Positions 24,184 to 36,110 are shown, counted from the first letter of the stretch. The stretch is 64,000 nucleotides of DNA from Silene conica (GCA_029255685.2 CM055313.2:76238641-76302640); one strand, 5' to 3'. Program-made: numbers and translations. Notes: generated from the letters alone by a model not told the origin.

Positions 24184-24824
24184 GTGGCCTTGTCCGAGGT
24201 GAGGGCGCTTAATGGCAAAGCAAATAGTCTATTTCGACAAAATTATTTTGATAAGGCCGCTTCATGTTATAATGAGGCTTGTAAACTTTTTGGTCTGAGC
24301 TTGAGATGTATTGAAAGTGAAGATATTCAATCGTTATCTGACCTTGCAATCTTCCTAAATTATAATTTGGCGGTCTGTGCCCTGAAACTAGAGGAATTTA
24401 GAGAGCTGTGGATATGTGTACCATGAGCTTGGAATATTTTCCACGAAATGTCAATGCTCTATTTCGTAGGGCAATTGCATATATGAAGTTGAACAAGTTT
24501 TTAAAAGCAAAAAGGGATCTGGTGGAAGCATTGGGGATGAAACCTAAAAATAAGGATGTTATAAGGGAATTGGATGTGAATAACGGTCACCTCCTCATAA
24601 ATGCTAATGGTAAAAGAGTTTTGGAGGCCGGTTCGGCTGATGGAATGGAAGTTAACAGTAAGAAGAAGGTGCATACTTTGGATACCGTGCATGCTTCTAA
24701 AAATAATATTAAGGATTTTGAGAGTGCGATCACAAAGGCGATGGAAGTCCATAAAGAAGTGAGTGCTAATGAAAATGTGAGTGCGGATTTGGAGATAGCT
24801 GAAGCTAAAAGTACTTGTATGTAG
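24184..24824 (+). pseudogene. TPR-domain protein, frameshifted
   Basis: Two overlapping open stretches form one tetratricopeptide-repeat domain when a single missing base near 24405 is allowed for. The first holds ALNGKANSLFRQNYFDKAA and LNYNLAVCALKLEEFRE (24200-24404). The second holds VDMCTMSLEYFPRNVNALF and RRAIAYMKLNKFLKAKRDL, then KPKNKDVIREL (24405-24577). The A-helix and B-helix pattern and the alanine positions fit three TPR units of the kind found in FKBP- or co-chaperone-type proteins. A charged tail ends at a TAG at 24824. There is no ATG in frame at the start and no introns within the domain, so this is probably a captured or retroposed fragment. Confidence 0.7.
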
Positions 24825-25472
24825 AATTAATCAGAAGATTGGTTTGGAGAAGAATGTTCCTATCAAATAATCTTCTCTTGATTTCTCTAAAAAAGGGAGG
24901 ACGTTCCCGATTAAGGATCTCGGGACAGATTATCAAAAGCTCGTTCAAGGTAAAAAGGTGATGTAATACCACAAAAAGGATTTGTCGACTATGACAATTC
25001 GGATATGTCATATTCAGTCTTCTGTGGACGAGGAATGAATTACAAGAGATGTTTGTAAGAAGACGGAAAAGAAAAAGAAAAGAAGACTCTCTAAAACTCG
25101 GAACCGTAAGAGGGGGTGGAAAAGGATGACATGTCTTCTCCTTTTGATGTGATCAATGTAGCTAATGGTGGTGGTCCAAAGTCCTTCATTAGCGGCATAA
25201 GCTCGAGATCGTTCTCCTATTGTGACAATTTCACTCCTAGTGGTACCCAAGTTTCCCATGAGAGCACTTTAGTTGTTGAGTCTCTTTTATTGAAGAACGA
25301 TAAAATTTCCATCTTTATTCGCCCTCCAGCCTCTTCTGATCTAATTGATAATCAATTGTTTTATGCTTCAGCCAGTCATAAGAAGAGCAAGACTTCTTTG
25401 GTCGGTAAACTGCCACGTGTCTCTATTATATGTATACCTTACAGGTACGGTCCTCCTATCTTAGACATGTGA
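24825..25472 (+). pseudogene. Possible continuation of the TPR pseudogene
   Basis: The region keeps a coding-like composition but changes frame several times. Readable pieces include FPIKDLGTDYQKLVQGKK, HKKDLSTMTIR and an open stretch from 25116 with SPFDVINVANGGGPKSF and ISIFIRPPASSDLIDNQL. I do not recognise these as a known domain. Adjacency and orientation suggest they belong to the same gene as the TPR part, but that is inference. Confidence 0.35.
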
Positions 25473-26370
25473 AGGAGAGGGATATTTTCTACCTACAAGG
25501 AAAATCATAGCCAAGGGGATAAATCGACGAGACACAATTTACCTACTTTCTCTACAAGTAGATATCCCTCCCGTAAATTTCTACGTCCTCTTGGCGTAAG
25601 TGTGTTTTCTTGCAGGTACTCCTCGAAAGCTCAACTGATAAAGAAGATAAAAGAAGTTTTCGCTCGGTTGAAAAACTCAGATCGTCCCCCAAGAGACCTA
25701 TCATGTATGTTATCCCTATTCTTAGTTTAATCTTTTTTTCGTAAATAAGTCCGATCCGCGAGTCAGATAACGTAAAAAAACATTTCTTTACAAGTGTAAA
25801 AACAAATTTATAATAAGTAAGATTAAAAAATGATTAGAATATTAATAAATTATTAAAATACCAACGCCAAAATTAAGAATCAGTCGATAACGCATGTCTT
25901 TAAAACATTAGGTTATTTACGTTAAATTCGCCACGCTAAAAAAACATTGCAACGTAGTAGTCAACCCTTTGCATAATAATCCTTTGTGAATGAGTTGTCA
26001 GTTGTCACATATTCCCTCTTCCACTAAATGAACACTAACTACAATACATGATTATTTTTCATAAATTATGTGTTACAGATATTGCAAATTACTCGAACAG
26101 CACCTAATTACCACTTCCTGTCTTCAACAAAATTGCTATTGCATGCACCGCCTACAACTCAATACCTGATTATTGCATTGATTTAACTACTAATCCCATA
26201 TCATCAATGAATATTTAAAATTATCATCTTAGCTTAAACGATCAAATTTAGAGCATATGAGTTGGACTTGTGAGTTATGATTACCTTAATTATATAAAAT
26301 TATGTAAATATATTTAATTTTTGATGAATGATTGAATAGTGATACATTACCTAATGGCCTATTCCTCCTA
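25473..26370. other. Spacer without recognisable features
   Basis: AT-rich DNA; a short palindromic GATATTTTCTACCTACAAGG / CTACTTGTAGATATC-like pair near 25483 and 25547 was noted but is not bounded as an element. Confidence 0.4.
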
Positions 26371-26559
26371 GGGGGCGTTTGTTTCGTACATGGGTATGAC
26401 TTTGTAGTCAGGAATTATACCTTGAGTGGTATGGGATTGGAAATTCATACGTGATACCTTGTATTTGTTTCAATTGTAGGTAACATTGGTTTGAAACCTA
26501 TAGCAGACCGGTTTGATTTTGATTTCATATCGATACCTTTATGCGAACCAAACGCCTTT
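26371..26559. mobile_element. MITE, 189 bp, with CTA duplication
   Basis: Ends GGGGGCGTTTGTTTCG and, inverted, GCGAACCAAACGCCTTT, flanked by CTA at 26368-26370 and 26560-26562. This is a PIF/Harbinger-like pattern. CATACC/GGTATG motifs occur inside and again at 26740-26840, where related but unbounded sequence lies. Confidence 0.7.
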
Positions 26560-26562
26560 CTA

Positions 26563-27943
26563 AGTTAGAGTTGAAGTATGTAAAATCTAATACTTTATAT
26601 AATAATTTTAACATATAAAATCATGAAAATAAAGATAATATCAACTAATTATATAAAATATTTCGTTTACCATATGTCTTAATATTTATTTTTCAAATTT
26701 TTACTTATTCTCACCCCTTCTTTAGATAAGTGAGAAACTCATACCTCATAGATTTGAGGTATGGGTATAAAACCTTACAATTGTTTAACAAAAACATGGT
26801 ATGCGTTTGACTCATTTCAAAGTCATACCTTATACCTTGTATTGTATGTTTGAACCTTTTAGAGTATTAAATCATTCCTGAGTGTTCAACCATTAGTTTA
26901 AACTGTCGATTGAATTAATTTTTTAACAATTAAGGTAATTTTGGCACCCATTTTTCTCCCAACTTTTAAAACAACACAATCATACAAAATAACTAGAGAA
27001 TATGATAATTCTAAAACACACCATTTGAAGAATAGAGCAATTGAAAAAATTGAAACCACATAAATAAATATGGAAAAAGGAAGAAAGAGTGACGAAAACA
27101 TCCATTATCATACACACAACCATACATGTACAACATTGTTTAAAAAAGATAACATGAGACGATTATTTTCTAAACGTATGTGGTTGATGATCAATAGTAG
27201 GTATTTAATGGTGGACCCCATCGACATGAAAATGAAAGGATAACTTAAAGTAAACACAGAACAAAATGGGGCGGCAAAAGCTCGTAAGCATTTTTTTCCT
27301 TCGTTTTTTAATATTTGGACGGTTCGACTTCTGTAACTTGAGTAAGCCAATCTCATGATACTCATTTTGCGGTGAAGACGGAGGTATTGTAATAATAGAG
27401 TGCATATTTAAATCCTCTTTTATTTATATATACTCTACATATGTCTCATTTGACCAAAATCAATGTGATCTAAATTAATCCTATTTAGCCTGGGATTAGT
27501 TGGATTTCAATTGACAAGTCCGAAACGATCCAACCATAATATAAGTTGATTAAAATGACTTGCACAATTTGAATATAGTTAATTTCAAATCTAAATCACG
27601 ATCATCTACATAGATATAAAATAACAATTGCAAAACAAGTTAAGCTTTTGTAAATACGTAATTTTCTGCAAGATATACTTTTTTTTAGAAAAATTTATTA
27701 ATAAAGTCATTGTTAATCACGGACCCGAAAATAATTCAACCATGAGTGACGTACACCGACCAAATCTAACTCGAAAGCAATCTTTTGTCACGATACCTCT
27801 TTTTTAACCACTATGCTAAAACCTTTTCAATGCATTTAACAATCTGTAGCTATATTAATTATGTCGTAGACATAATTAAGTATATTGGACATAATATATC
27901 TTATATTATGAAAAATATTATTTTATGTTATACAACGGTCTTA
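26563..27943. other. AT-rich spacer upstream of the aquaporin gene
   Basis: No gene or bounded element supported. ORFs on the minus strand at 26898-27405 have no recognisable motifs. Confidence 0.45.
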
Positions 27944-28161
27944 TGAGCATGTTTGGCATAAATTATTAAAAATGAGTTTTTTGTTTTTAAAATTAGTTTT
28001 CAAGAATCAGAAACACCAAATTGTTGTTTCTATTATTATGGACAAAAAGAAGATATTCGAGTTTTTGAGAAATTATTTTTAACTTTTAAATAAATGATGT
28101 ATTTATTCAAAAAAATATTTTTAAGTTAAAAAACACTTTAAAAAGCTAGTCAAACACTCAC
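27944..28161. mobile_element. Small MITE 160 bp upstream of the aquaporin start codon
   Basis: Imperfect inverted ends TGAGCATGTTTGGCAT and GTCAAACACTCAC, with TTA on both sides (27941-27943 and 28162-28164). The interior is mostly A/T with a TTTTTAAAAACAAAA fold. Its position places it in the proximal promoter of the PIP2 gene. Confidence 0.6.
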
Positions 28162-28323
28162 TTAATAATCATTTTAAACCACTAACTTTTACACCCATGA
28201 TTAGCACAATAAATACCCTCCATATCCCTTCTACAACTCCACTCAAACCAGGAACCCTCATACTCACAATCACTCGCACTCAATTTGCACAAAACATTTC
28301 AAAGCAAATAAAAAAGAAAAGAA

Positions 28324-29440
28324 ATGGGCAAAGAATTAGAAGGAGAAGTAGGAAAAGACTACCATGACCCTCCACCATCACCATTGTTTGACATGGCAGA
28401 GATGGGAAAATGGTCATTTTACAGGGCATTAATAGCAGAGTTTGTAGCAACACTACTGTTCTTGTATATAACAGTCTTAACTGTAATTGGATACAAGAGT
28501 CAAAGCGCTACAGACGACTGCGGTGGTGTTGGTATTCTTGGGATTGCGTGGGCTTTTGGTGGCATGATCTTTATTCTTGTTTACTGCACTGCTGGTATTT
28601 CTGGTATGCTTCCTCAGCTTCTTATTTTCGCTTGTTTCATTACGCTAATTTTCATATGAGACGGTTTCAGATTATCAGATAATAACCTTACAATGGCTTG
28701 GCTTGGCTTACAGGTGGACACATTAACCCGGCAGTGACATTCGGGCTGTTGTTGGCAAGGAAACTATCATTGGTAAGGGCCTTTTTGTATATGGTGGCTC
28801 AATGTTTAGGAGCCATCTGTGGTGTTGGGCTAGTCAAGGCCTTCCAAAGTGCATATTACGACAGGTTTGGTGGCGGGGCTAACGAGTTAGCCGTCGGCTA
28901 CAGCAAGGGTACTGGATTGGGTGCTGAGATTATTGGCACTTTTGTTTTGGTCTACACTGTTTTCTCTGCCACTGATCCCAAACGCAGCGCTAGAGATTCT
29001 CATGTTCCTGTATGTACTCTTTTCTCTTCCATTGGATAAAATTGATTTTGTAACGTGATAGTAATCGATTAACTTGATTGTGAATGATGAAGGTACTGGC
29101 ACCACTTCCAATTGGATTCGCGGTGTTCATGGTTCACTTAGCCACAATCCCAGTGACAGGCACCGGTATTAACCCTGCTAGAAGTTTTGGAGCAGCGGTC
29201 ATCTACAACAACAAAAAGGCCTGGGATGACCACGTAAGCATTTTGTTGCCTCCATTAACATTCATCAGGTTAAATATTTGCAAAACTGATATAATTTTGT
29301 CCATTTTTTCAACAATGCAGTGGATGTTTTGGGTGGGACCATTCATCGGAGCTGCAATCGCCGCTATCTACCATCAATATATATTGAGAGCCGGTTTTGT
29401 GAAGGCGCTTGGGTCCTTTAGAAGCTCCTCTAATGTGTGA
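28324..29440 (+). CDS. PIP2: Plasma-membrane aquaporin, PIP2 type
   Basis: This gene encodes a six-helix water channel of the plasma membrane (278 residues). Four exons join in phase: 28324-28603, 28714-29009, 29093-29233 and 29321-29440, all with GT/AG introns of about 80-110 bp. Both pore motifs are intact: HINPAVT at the exon 1-2 junction side and GINPARS in exon 3. The selectivity filter residues Phe (AWAFGG), His (MVHLATIP), Thr and Arg (TGTGINPAR) are those of PIPs. Gating features known from spinach SoPIP2;1 are present: FDMAEM acidic residues, the loop B serine (ARKLS), the loop D histinine-equivalent His in RDSHVP, and a C-terminal serine (SFRSS). The short N-terminus ([18 protein letters not shown]) and longer tail mark subgroup 2. 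The start follows an A-rich leader. No defects are seen, so it should be functional. Confidence 0.97.
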
Positions 29441-29710
29441 TACTCTTTAAACTTGGCCATCAACTATAATCAGGGTTTTTGGCTAAATGGCGTTTTAATT
29501 ATTTCTAGTTTGGCTAAGAACAGGCGATGAGGCTTTTCAAAAGATTGTACATAAATTGTGTTAATCTGGTGGGAAGGGTTTGTCAATCAATGTCATTCTG
29601 ATTGGTGTGTGTCGTGGCGTCGCATGGCGCTTGTTCATTGTTTGCCTTAACTGGGCGTTGTCCATTTTTTTCGCCTTTTCTCTTCTTGTACTCTGCTTTT
29701 TTCCTTGATG

Positions 29711-29716
29711 AATAAA
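29711..29716 (+). terminator. Candidate polyadenylation signal of the PIP2 gene
   Basis: AATAAA lies 270 bp after the stop codon, within a length typical for a plant 3' untranslated region, and is preceded by T-rich and TTGT-rich sequence (29640-29700) that could act as the far-upstream element. Confidence 0.5.
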
Positions 29717-29951
29717 AATCCCTACTTTTATATAAAAAAAAGTGAGTTCTAAGTTCTAACGAAAATTCTCCTACGAGATTGTCTCCTAGACTCCCCAATT
29801 ATGCTCAAATCATTTATGTTCTTCTATCCTCGAGCTAGTTAAGGTTCTGCTTTTGATGGTGGATGATATTTCCATTTTACAATGCCTGAGCTTATTTCCA
29901 AGTGCTGATGTAAGCTTTTCTCGTTTATTTTGGCCTTTTAAATGTTCCAAC

Positions 29952-30457
29952 TGGATGGCACTAGGTCAGGTCTCCAACCCAAACCCTCATAATCTGAGCC
30001 TAATGTGTCGGGCATGGGTCTGAACTTTTGAGACCCGTTCGAGTATGAGTTAGATATGGATTTTACATAAAAACTTCGGGTCCGAGTCTTGGTGTTGGGA
30101 CCCTACCCGATCCTTAAACCCTTATATTTATTAAAAAAAAAGAAAAAAATACACATACGAACGTCAATAACCCAAATAATACACTTACAGACGGCGGTTA
30201 TTACTTATCAGTAATATCTATGTACATATCCAAAATTAATTAAGAATAATGAAGAAATTAATGAAAATGATAAATTTGATTATTAGGTAAATGATAAATT
30301 TAGGGAAAAATTGCTTAGTCAAAGAGAAAAACAGACCCTATGATAGACCTATCCGGATCCAGACCCTCTGGGTCGGGTATAGATCCAAGGTATATGATTT
30401 AGGGTCGGATATGGGTCTTGCTGGACCCTACCCAAACCCTACCCATTGCCAACCATA
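29952..30457. mobile_element. hAT-type MITE 1 (506 bp), TSD GTTCCAAC
   Basis: An exact 8-bp duplication GTTCCAAC flanks the element (29944-29951 and 30458-30465). Ends are TGGATGGCACTAGGTCAGG and, inverted, ACCCATTGCCAACCATA, an imperfect terminal repeat. Subterminal regions are full of GGGTCGGG/GACCC and ACCCTACCC motifs, giving strong potential to fold. No coding capacity. Confidence 0.85.
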
Positions 30458-30465
30458 GTTCCAAC

Positions 30466-30990
30466 TAGGGGTGTTAACGAGCCGAGCCGAGCCCGAGCTT
30501 GACCTTGCTCAGCTTATGCTTGATTATGAAAAAACTCGAGCTCGAGACGATCTTACCCGACCTTGAAAAAAAATGCGCTCGTTACAAAGCTTGCGAGCTT
30601 TATCACGAGCTCGAGCCAAATCGAGCCTATATAAAATTGTTTATTTTTTTATTTTTGTCTTTCGATATTTTCAATAACAAGGTTCAAAGATTTTATGTAA
30701 AAATATTTAGCAAATCAACAAGATATTTAAAATATATGATACAATGATATAATAATGATAAAATATTCTTATAAAATATGAGCATATTTTTATAAAATAT
30801 GATTAATATCTTATGCAACTTCAAATGTTCGAGCCGTTCGCGAGCTTTTCGAGTCGAGCCAGCTTTTGCTCGGCTTGACTCGTTAGGCTCTCGAGCAAAG
30901 CCCGAGCTCGAGTCAAGCTCATACGAGCCGAGCTTTGACCGAGCCGATCTCGAGTTGCTCGTAAGCTGTCTCGTCTCATTAACATCCCTA
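30466..30990. mobile_element. hAT-type MITE 2 (525 bp), abutting MITE 1
   Basis: Ends are TAGGGGTGTTAACGAG and, inverted, TTAACATCCCTA. The 8 bases on the left, GTTCCAAC, are shared with the duplication of MITE 1; on the right GTTTCACC matches at 6 of 8 positions. Subterminal CGAGC/GCTCG repeats are dense. The two elements used the same target, one apparently entering the duplication left by the other. Confidence 0.78.
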
Positions 30991-31008
30991 GTTTCACCAA
31001 TACCATAG

Positions 31009-31617
31009 GTGGACTTGAACTTAGAAAGACATTTGGAATTGATGGTGCAAGACTTGGATAGTTGGATGGGCTTGTTATTTTGGACGCCTCATTATCACCT
31101 GATCAATGACTTAGTGACAGTCTTATCTATATAATTACAAAAATATTTTAAACATTTTCATGTATGTATCTTATCATATATAGTACTCCTTTTCAAAAAT
31201 ATGCGGGACACACGACAAATTATACAAAATTAATTAATCGTATGGCCTCAATTAAATTTCTAAAATCATTCCTACCAAATTTAATTAATAGTAAGTAGAG
31301 CCGTAAATTAGTTTTCAACAAGGATAATATTTGGACAAATTATAGAATAAGACGGTATAACATTATGAGACGATATATTTTTGGAAAAAAGTTATTCATT
31401 TATTGTTGTCCTTTTAAAAAATAAGACCGTCTCACAGAGTGATACTCCTCAGTATCTCATGCAACAATTACTGTTTAGGATTACTTATATTTTATTGCAA
31501 AAACCCTATTTATTATTAACATTCAATTTCTGTTTTATACTAATGATACATACAAAAGTTTATAGAAGATACTAACCATATATAGAAACATGTATAAAAG
31601 AATGTTCAAAATGCAAC
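31009..31617. other. AT-rich spacer
   Basis: No gene or bounded repeat supported. Confidence 0.4.
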
Positions 31618-31625
31618 TTGAAAAC

Positions 31626-32183
31626 TAGACCTGGCAAACAGATCAGGTCGTGTCGTGTTCGTGTTCGTGTCAGCATTAAATGGGTCATGACCCCCTCAAC
31701 CCTAACCCGACCCATTTAGATAAACGGGTTACATGCATCAACCCTAACCCAACCCATTTATTTTTTCATATAACCCGACCCGACTTGTTTAACCCATTTA
31801 ATTTTTAGCTGGTCAATTTCCACCAATTAAACCCGTTTAACTCGTCCAACCCATATAAATATAATGCATTCAAAATTAAATTTTACAGTAAGAATAAACC
31901 ATCTTCATGTATTATTTCGAACTCAAAATAACAAATTAAACCCCGATTATAACCCATTTAAATGAATATATCATAACCCATTTAAATGGATATATCATAA
32001 CCCATTTAAATTAATGGGTTGTTCGTGTCGCAAGACCCCAACCCTAACCCGACCCATATAAGTTCGAGTCGTATTCGTGTCGACCCAATTACGTAAACGG
32101 TCGAAACACCTTGACCCAAACCTGCTAATTTCGTGTCGGGTTCGTGTCGTGTTTTCGAGTCGTGTCAATGATTGCCACCTCTA
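31626..32183. mobile_element. hAT-type MITE 3 (558 bp), TSD TTGAAAAC
   Basis: Exact 8-bp duplication TTGAAAAC at 31618-31625 and 32184-32191. Ends are TAGACCTGGCAAACAGATCA and, inverted, ATTGCCACCTCTA. Subterminal regions repeat GGGTCGTGTCG/CGTGTCGGGTT and AACCCATTTA. The left end closely matches that of the large hAT element at 40556 (TAGACCTGGTAAACAGATCA), so this is probably a deletion derivative of that family. Confidence 0.88.
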
Positions 32184-33098
32184 TTGAAAACTGCCTAAAA
32201 TAAACCAGAAGTAAAAAATGGGAGGTACCACATCCTAAAATTTAATTTAAGAAAGTCCAAATTTAAATAAAATTTAATCAATAAAACTAAAATCTATAAA
32301 GAAAAGTTTTTCATATGCAGTTTAATTATTTCTTTATGTCTGAACACTTTAAAAAAATGTAAATATTCATCATAACTATATTATCAGAGAAATTATTACA
32401 TCGCACTGAAAAAAAAGTAAATAGTAAATGTTCATAATTACTTGGTTAATAAACATTTTTTTTTCCAAATTTTAAAGTTCTCGAAGTTTTGTTTTTGATG
32501 AAATAATGTTATTATAACAAATTGATAATAAGAAAATATTCAAGTTTCTTGATAAATAATGATATATTTAAATTGCATCATAAAATTATAAATTAAATAT
32601 GCAAAAAGATTTTAAATAGCGAAAATATTGCGTTTACTTGGTTATACCTTTAACCGGAATTTTAGTTCTATGATTTTCCTTTCAATATAAATGAATTAGT
32701 GATTCTATTTTCGGATATCTAATAATTCAATTGGCGATGTCAGCTATGAGGGAGAATGAACCAAGACATGTCGATAAAATTTTTAAAGGTAATGTTGGTT
32801 GTTGACAACGAATGAGCTTATGAAGATTTGTAAATATAGAGTAAATGAGCGTTTTGTTATGCCTTGGTTACTTTGACACTATAAAACCAAACTCGTGTGC
32901 CACTTAACTCGCACTAGTCCTTCGCAAGCTAAGTCAAGCAACCCCTTTCCAGCGGAATATTATAAGTGTTGTAGAGGTTAAATGTCGGATAAGAAGGCTA
33001 GACACTAAGTGTGAAATGTTATTTATATTACACTTGAATGCTTAAGAAAGTTACAAGGCTTGGATATAATGTTTGGTGTGTGTGTTTGGTAGGATGGT

Positions 33099-33470
33099 TT
33101 GCAAATGAAGCCCCTTACACCTATTTATACTACTCCTATGGAGTTCTCTAGAAGCGGAACCTTTTGGAATGTTCTAGAGTCTAGATACCACAACCCCAAA
33201 ACCTTCCGGAATGTTCCAGACACTACTAGACTTTATACCATGTACATGAATGTTCTAGTACCCACTAGAACATCTTGGACCCTTCTAGACAATTCTAGTA
33301 TGCTCGAGAATGATCTAGCACAACCTAGAAGACTCCACACTATTCTAGAGTATTCTAGACACTTCTAGAATATTCTAGATTACTCTACACTATTCTAGAA
33401 TATTCCGAAACCTTCTAGCTAGAATATTCAAATTAACTCTACTATATTCTAGAAACTTCTAGACAGTTGC
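33099..33470. repeat. Cluster of TTCTAGA motifs
   Basis: About twenty TTCTAGA or close variants (GAATGTTCTAGA, GAATATTCTAGA) occur within 370 bp. Many form the nGAAnnTTCnnGAA pattern of heat-shock elements, but they are also palindromic simple repeats. Such clusters occur in LTRs of some copia-like elements; TGTTGTAGAGG near 32970 and ATTACACTTGAATGCTTAAG near 33027 are compatible with an LTR on the minus strand, but no ends or duplication were found. Confidence 0.6.
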
Positions 33471-33531
33471 GTCCAAATCCTCTAGATTCTTCCTTCAAGA
33501 TTGATCCATTGAGCCTTGAACCGTGCCCAAT

Positions 33532-34905
33532 TACGAGTGTTCATTCGCGGTTTGGTTCACCGAACCGCATATTTAATTCGGTTCACATACGGTTCGGTTT
33601 GGCAAAACACCGAACCGCACCATTCGCAACGGTTATAAACGGTTTGGTTAACTACTTTAAACGGTTATTTGCGGTTCGGTTACTGGTTAACCTATAAACA
33701 TGTTAAATATACGTTTTCTTTAGTTTTCGAGAATTGACGTTCTTTTTCACATACGAATTTTACTCTTTCACATACGTTTTTTTTACAGTTTTAACCCTAT
33801 CATTTCTTTTTCATTCCTTTCCCAATAAATTTTTTTCCCTCAACTCCCTTCACCATTGACACCACCTTCGTTCAACATCCCTTATTCTGATAAATTTAAT
33901 TAAATTCAACTATTCAAAATTTATCATTGTGTATTGATTAATTTGTGCTCTAAATATTACATGTTGATACATGGTTATAATTTTGATAAAACAAATTAAT
34001 GTCAGACTAATGTCGAATAATTGTCTGGCGATTTGCATCGATGCACTGTGAATGTTAGGCATTTGTGGATTTGCATCGATGCACAGTGAATGCTAGGCAT
34101 TTGTGGACTAGAGCTCATTATGACATGAAGTGGTTAAATAAATTCTTTATCACACTAATTTCTTCACCAATTTATCATCGTCCCGCACCGTCGTCTTCTG
34201 ACTCCTATACATTACCCAAAATCACCATCCACCACTCAACCACCACGCTTTCCACCAATCCATCAACCCTAATTGATAATACAATAAAATATATTAATTT
34301 CACTTATTGACAAACTTAATAATTTCAATAATACATATTAATAATTGTGAAATAAAAAATTACTCAACTAATTAGAAAATTATAATCCATTCATATTTTT
34401 CGAATAATTAGATTATATTTTAGGGAAACATATATGCACAAGAGTCGGTTTGTTTAGGTTTGGAAAAAGGGTATGACATGGAAAATTTATGAAAAAGTGT
34501 ATGTGAAAGAGTAAAGTTCGTATGTGAAAAAGTAATTCCGTTATCTAATAGTTTAATTAAATTTTTAATATTTAATTATAGTCAATAATAAAGTTAATTA
34601 GTGAAACTTTAATATTAATCATTTTAACCATTTTTGAATTTGGAAACACTTTTTAATTAAACAAAAGAACAATTTTTTATATAATATTTTAACTTTTTGC
34701 TTACTTTTTTGTGAACGGTTCGGTTCGCGGTTAGCCTCTTTTCTAAAATTGCGAACCTCAACCGAACTGTGTCCATGATAAATTTAACGGTTCGGTTCAC
34801 CGAACTACTTTATCAAAACGGTTCGGTTAATCGAACCTTAAAAATGTATGATTTTTCGGTTTTTCGGTTCGGTTATTGCGGTTCGGTTTATTATGAACAC
34901 GCCTA
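33532..34905. mobile_element. hAT-type MITE 4, enlarged by a nested element
   Basis: Ends TACGAGTGTTCATTCGCGG and, inverted, TTATGAACACGCCTA match those of MITE 5 next to it, and the subterminal (CGGTTCGGTT)-rich regions are shared. The middle is interrupted by about 800 bp (33736-34540) absent from MITE 5. The flanking 8 bases agree only approximately (GTGCCCAA against GCGCCCAT), consistent with an older insertion. Confidence 0.8.
33736..34540. mobile_element. Nested element with ~36-bp inverted ends inside MITE 4
   Basis: Comparison with MITE 5 shows this block is an insertion after CGAGAATT. Its ends are inverted copies: CTTTTTCACATACGAATTTT...CTCTTTCACATAC at the left and GTATGTGAAAGAGTAAAG...TTCGTATGTGAAAAAG at the right. 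The interior carries a 38-bp tandem duplication (34031-34068 and 34069-34106) with TTTGCATCGATGCAC. No transposase is present. The target duplication is short and not certain. Confidence 0.75.
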
Positions 34906-34909
34906 GCGC

Positions 34910-35475
34910 TAGGGGTGTTCATTCGCGGTTCGGTTCACCGAACCGTATATTTAATTCGGTTCGCACACGGTTCGGTTTGGCAAAACACCGAACCTAAACC
35001 GCACCGTTAGGAACGGTTATAAACGGTTCGGTTAACCACTTTAAACGGTTATTTGCGGTTCGGTTACCGGTTAACCTGTAAACATGCTCAATATACTTTT
35101 TCTATAGTTTTCGAGAATTTTATCTATTAATTTAATTAAGTTTTTAATATTTAATTATACTCAACAATAAAGTTAATTAGGGAAACTTTAATATTAATCA
35201 TTTTAACCATTTTTGAATTTGAAAACACTTTTTAGTTAAACAAAAGAAAAAAAATTATATACTATTTTAAATTTTTGCTTACTTTTTTGTGAACGGTTCG
35301 GTTCGCGGTTAACCTCTTTTCTAATATTGCGAACCTCAACCGAACCGTGTACATGATAAATTTAACGAACCGAACCTCTTTGTCAAAACGGTTCGGTTAA
35401 TCGAACCTTAAAAATGTATGATTTTTCGGTTTTTCGGTTTGGTTATTACGGTTCGGTTTATTATGAACACCCCTA
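34910..35475. mobile_element. hAT-type MITE 5 (566 bp), TSD CCTAGCGC
   Basis: Exact 8-bp duplication CCTAGCGC at 34902-34909 and 35476-35483. Ends are TAGGGGTGTTCATTCGCGG and, inverted, TTATGAACACCCCTA. Subterminal CGGTTCGGTT repeats are dense at both sides. It inserted at the right end of MITE 4 (the duplication includes that element's last four bases), so it is younger than MITE 4. Confidence 0.92.
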
Positions 35476-35818
35476 CCTAGCGCCCATCATGTGAACCTTT
35501 GTTGAACGGGAAGCCAACCGTGACAGTTTGTTCAAAATATTTTTGAGGGAAGTAATAATGTTTATATTAGTTTTAATCAATAATAAGTGCACGGCGTTTT
35601 GCTTAATTCGATTAAAGTATGAAACACTCCCTACAATCAAATTAATTTGTAACATTTCTTTTTGTATAGGTAAAAAAACATATTAGAATTTATGAATAGA
35701 GGAAAAAATATACAAGGAAAGAGAATCTTATATATTAATTGTGACAAACTTATTCAGATGAAATTGTTAAATATTTTCAAAACAATAATAATTACCATTG
35801 GATCGTTTGTAAAAAAAT

Positions 35819-35918
35819 AGGATTAATTGATAACAATACTCTGAACTATGAGCTTCCCACTTAAAATATTCTGAACTTATGTTTAACCACGAATAAGCCC
35901 AACATTTACCCACCTTCA
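35819..35918 (+). repeat. MULE left terminal inverted repeat
   Basis: Pairs in inverted orientation with 61557-61655 with nine differences in about 100 positions. Characteristic blocks are TTCCCACTTAAAATAYTCTG and GTTTAACCACGAATAA. Confidence 0.88.
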
Positions 35919-36110
35919 TTTTGAATAGAATTACTAAATTTTCAACCTGTTACAGTAGGTTACTTGCTTATTAGGGCCCAAGACTCTCTTTATGTTCATC
36001 ATCTTCTTCATCTTTTTCACTTAATATTCTTCAACTACTTCACCGTCATCTTCTTCATATACAATTTTTTTTTGCCAAAATCTAATTTCAGTTTATCTCT
36101 CCTCCATTAC

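Noticed and set aside
31680..32110. AACCCTAACCC runs that look like interstitial telomere repeats
   Set aside because: They are irregular, mixed with GACCCATTT, and are subterminal repeats of hAT MITE 3.
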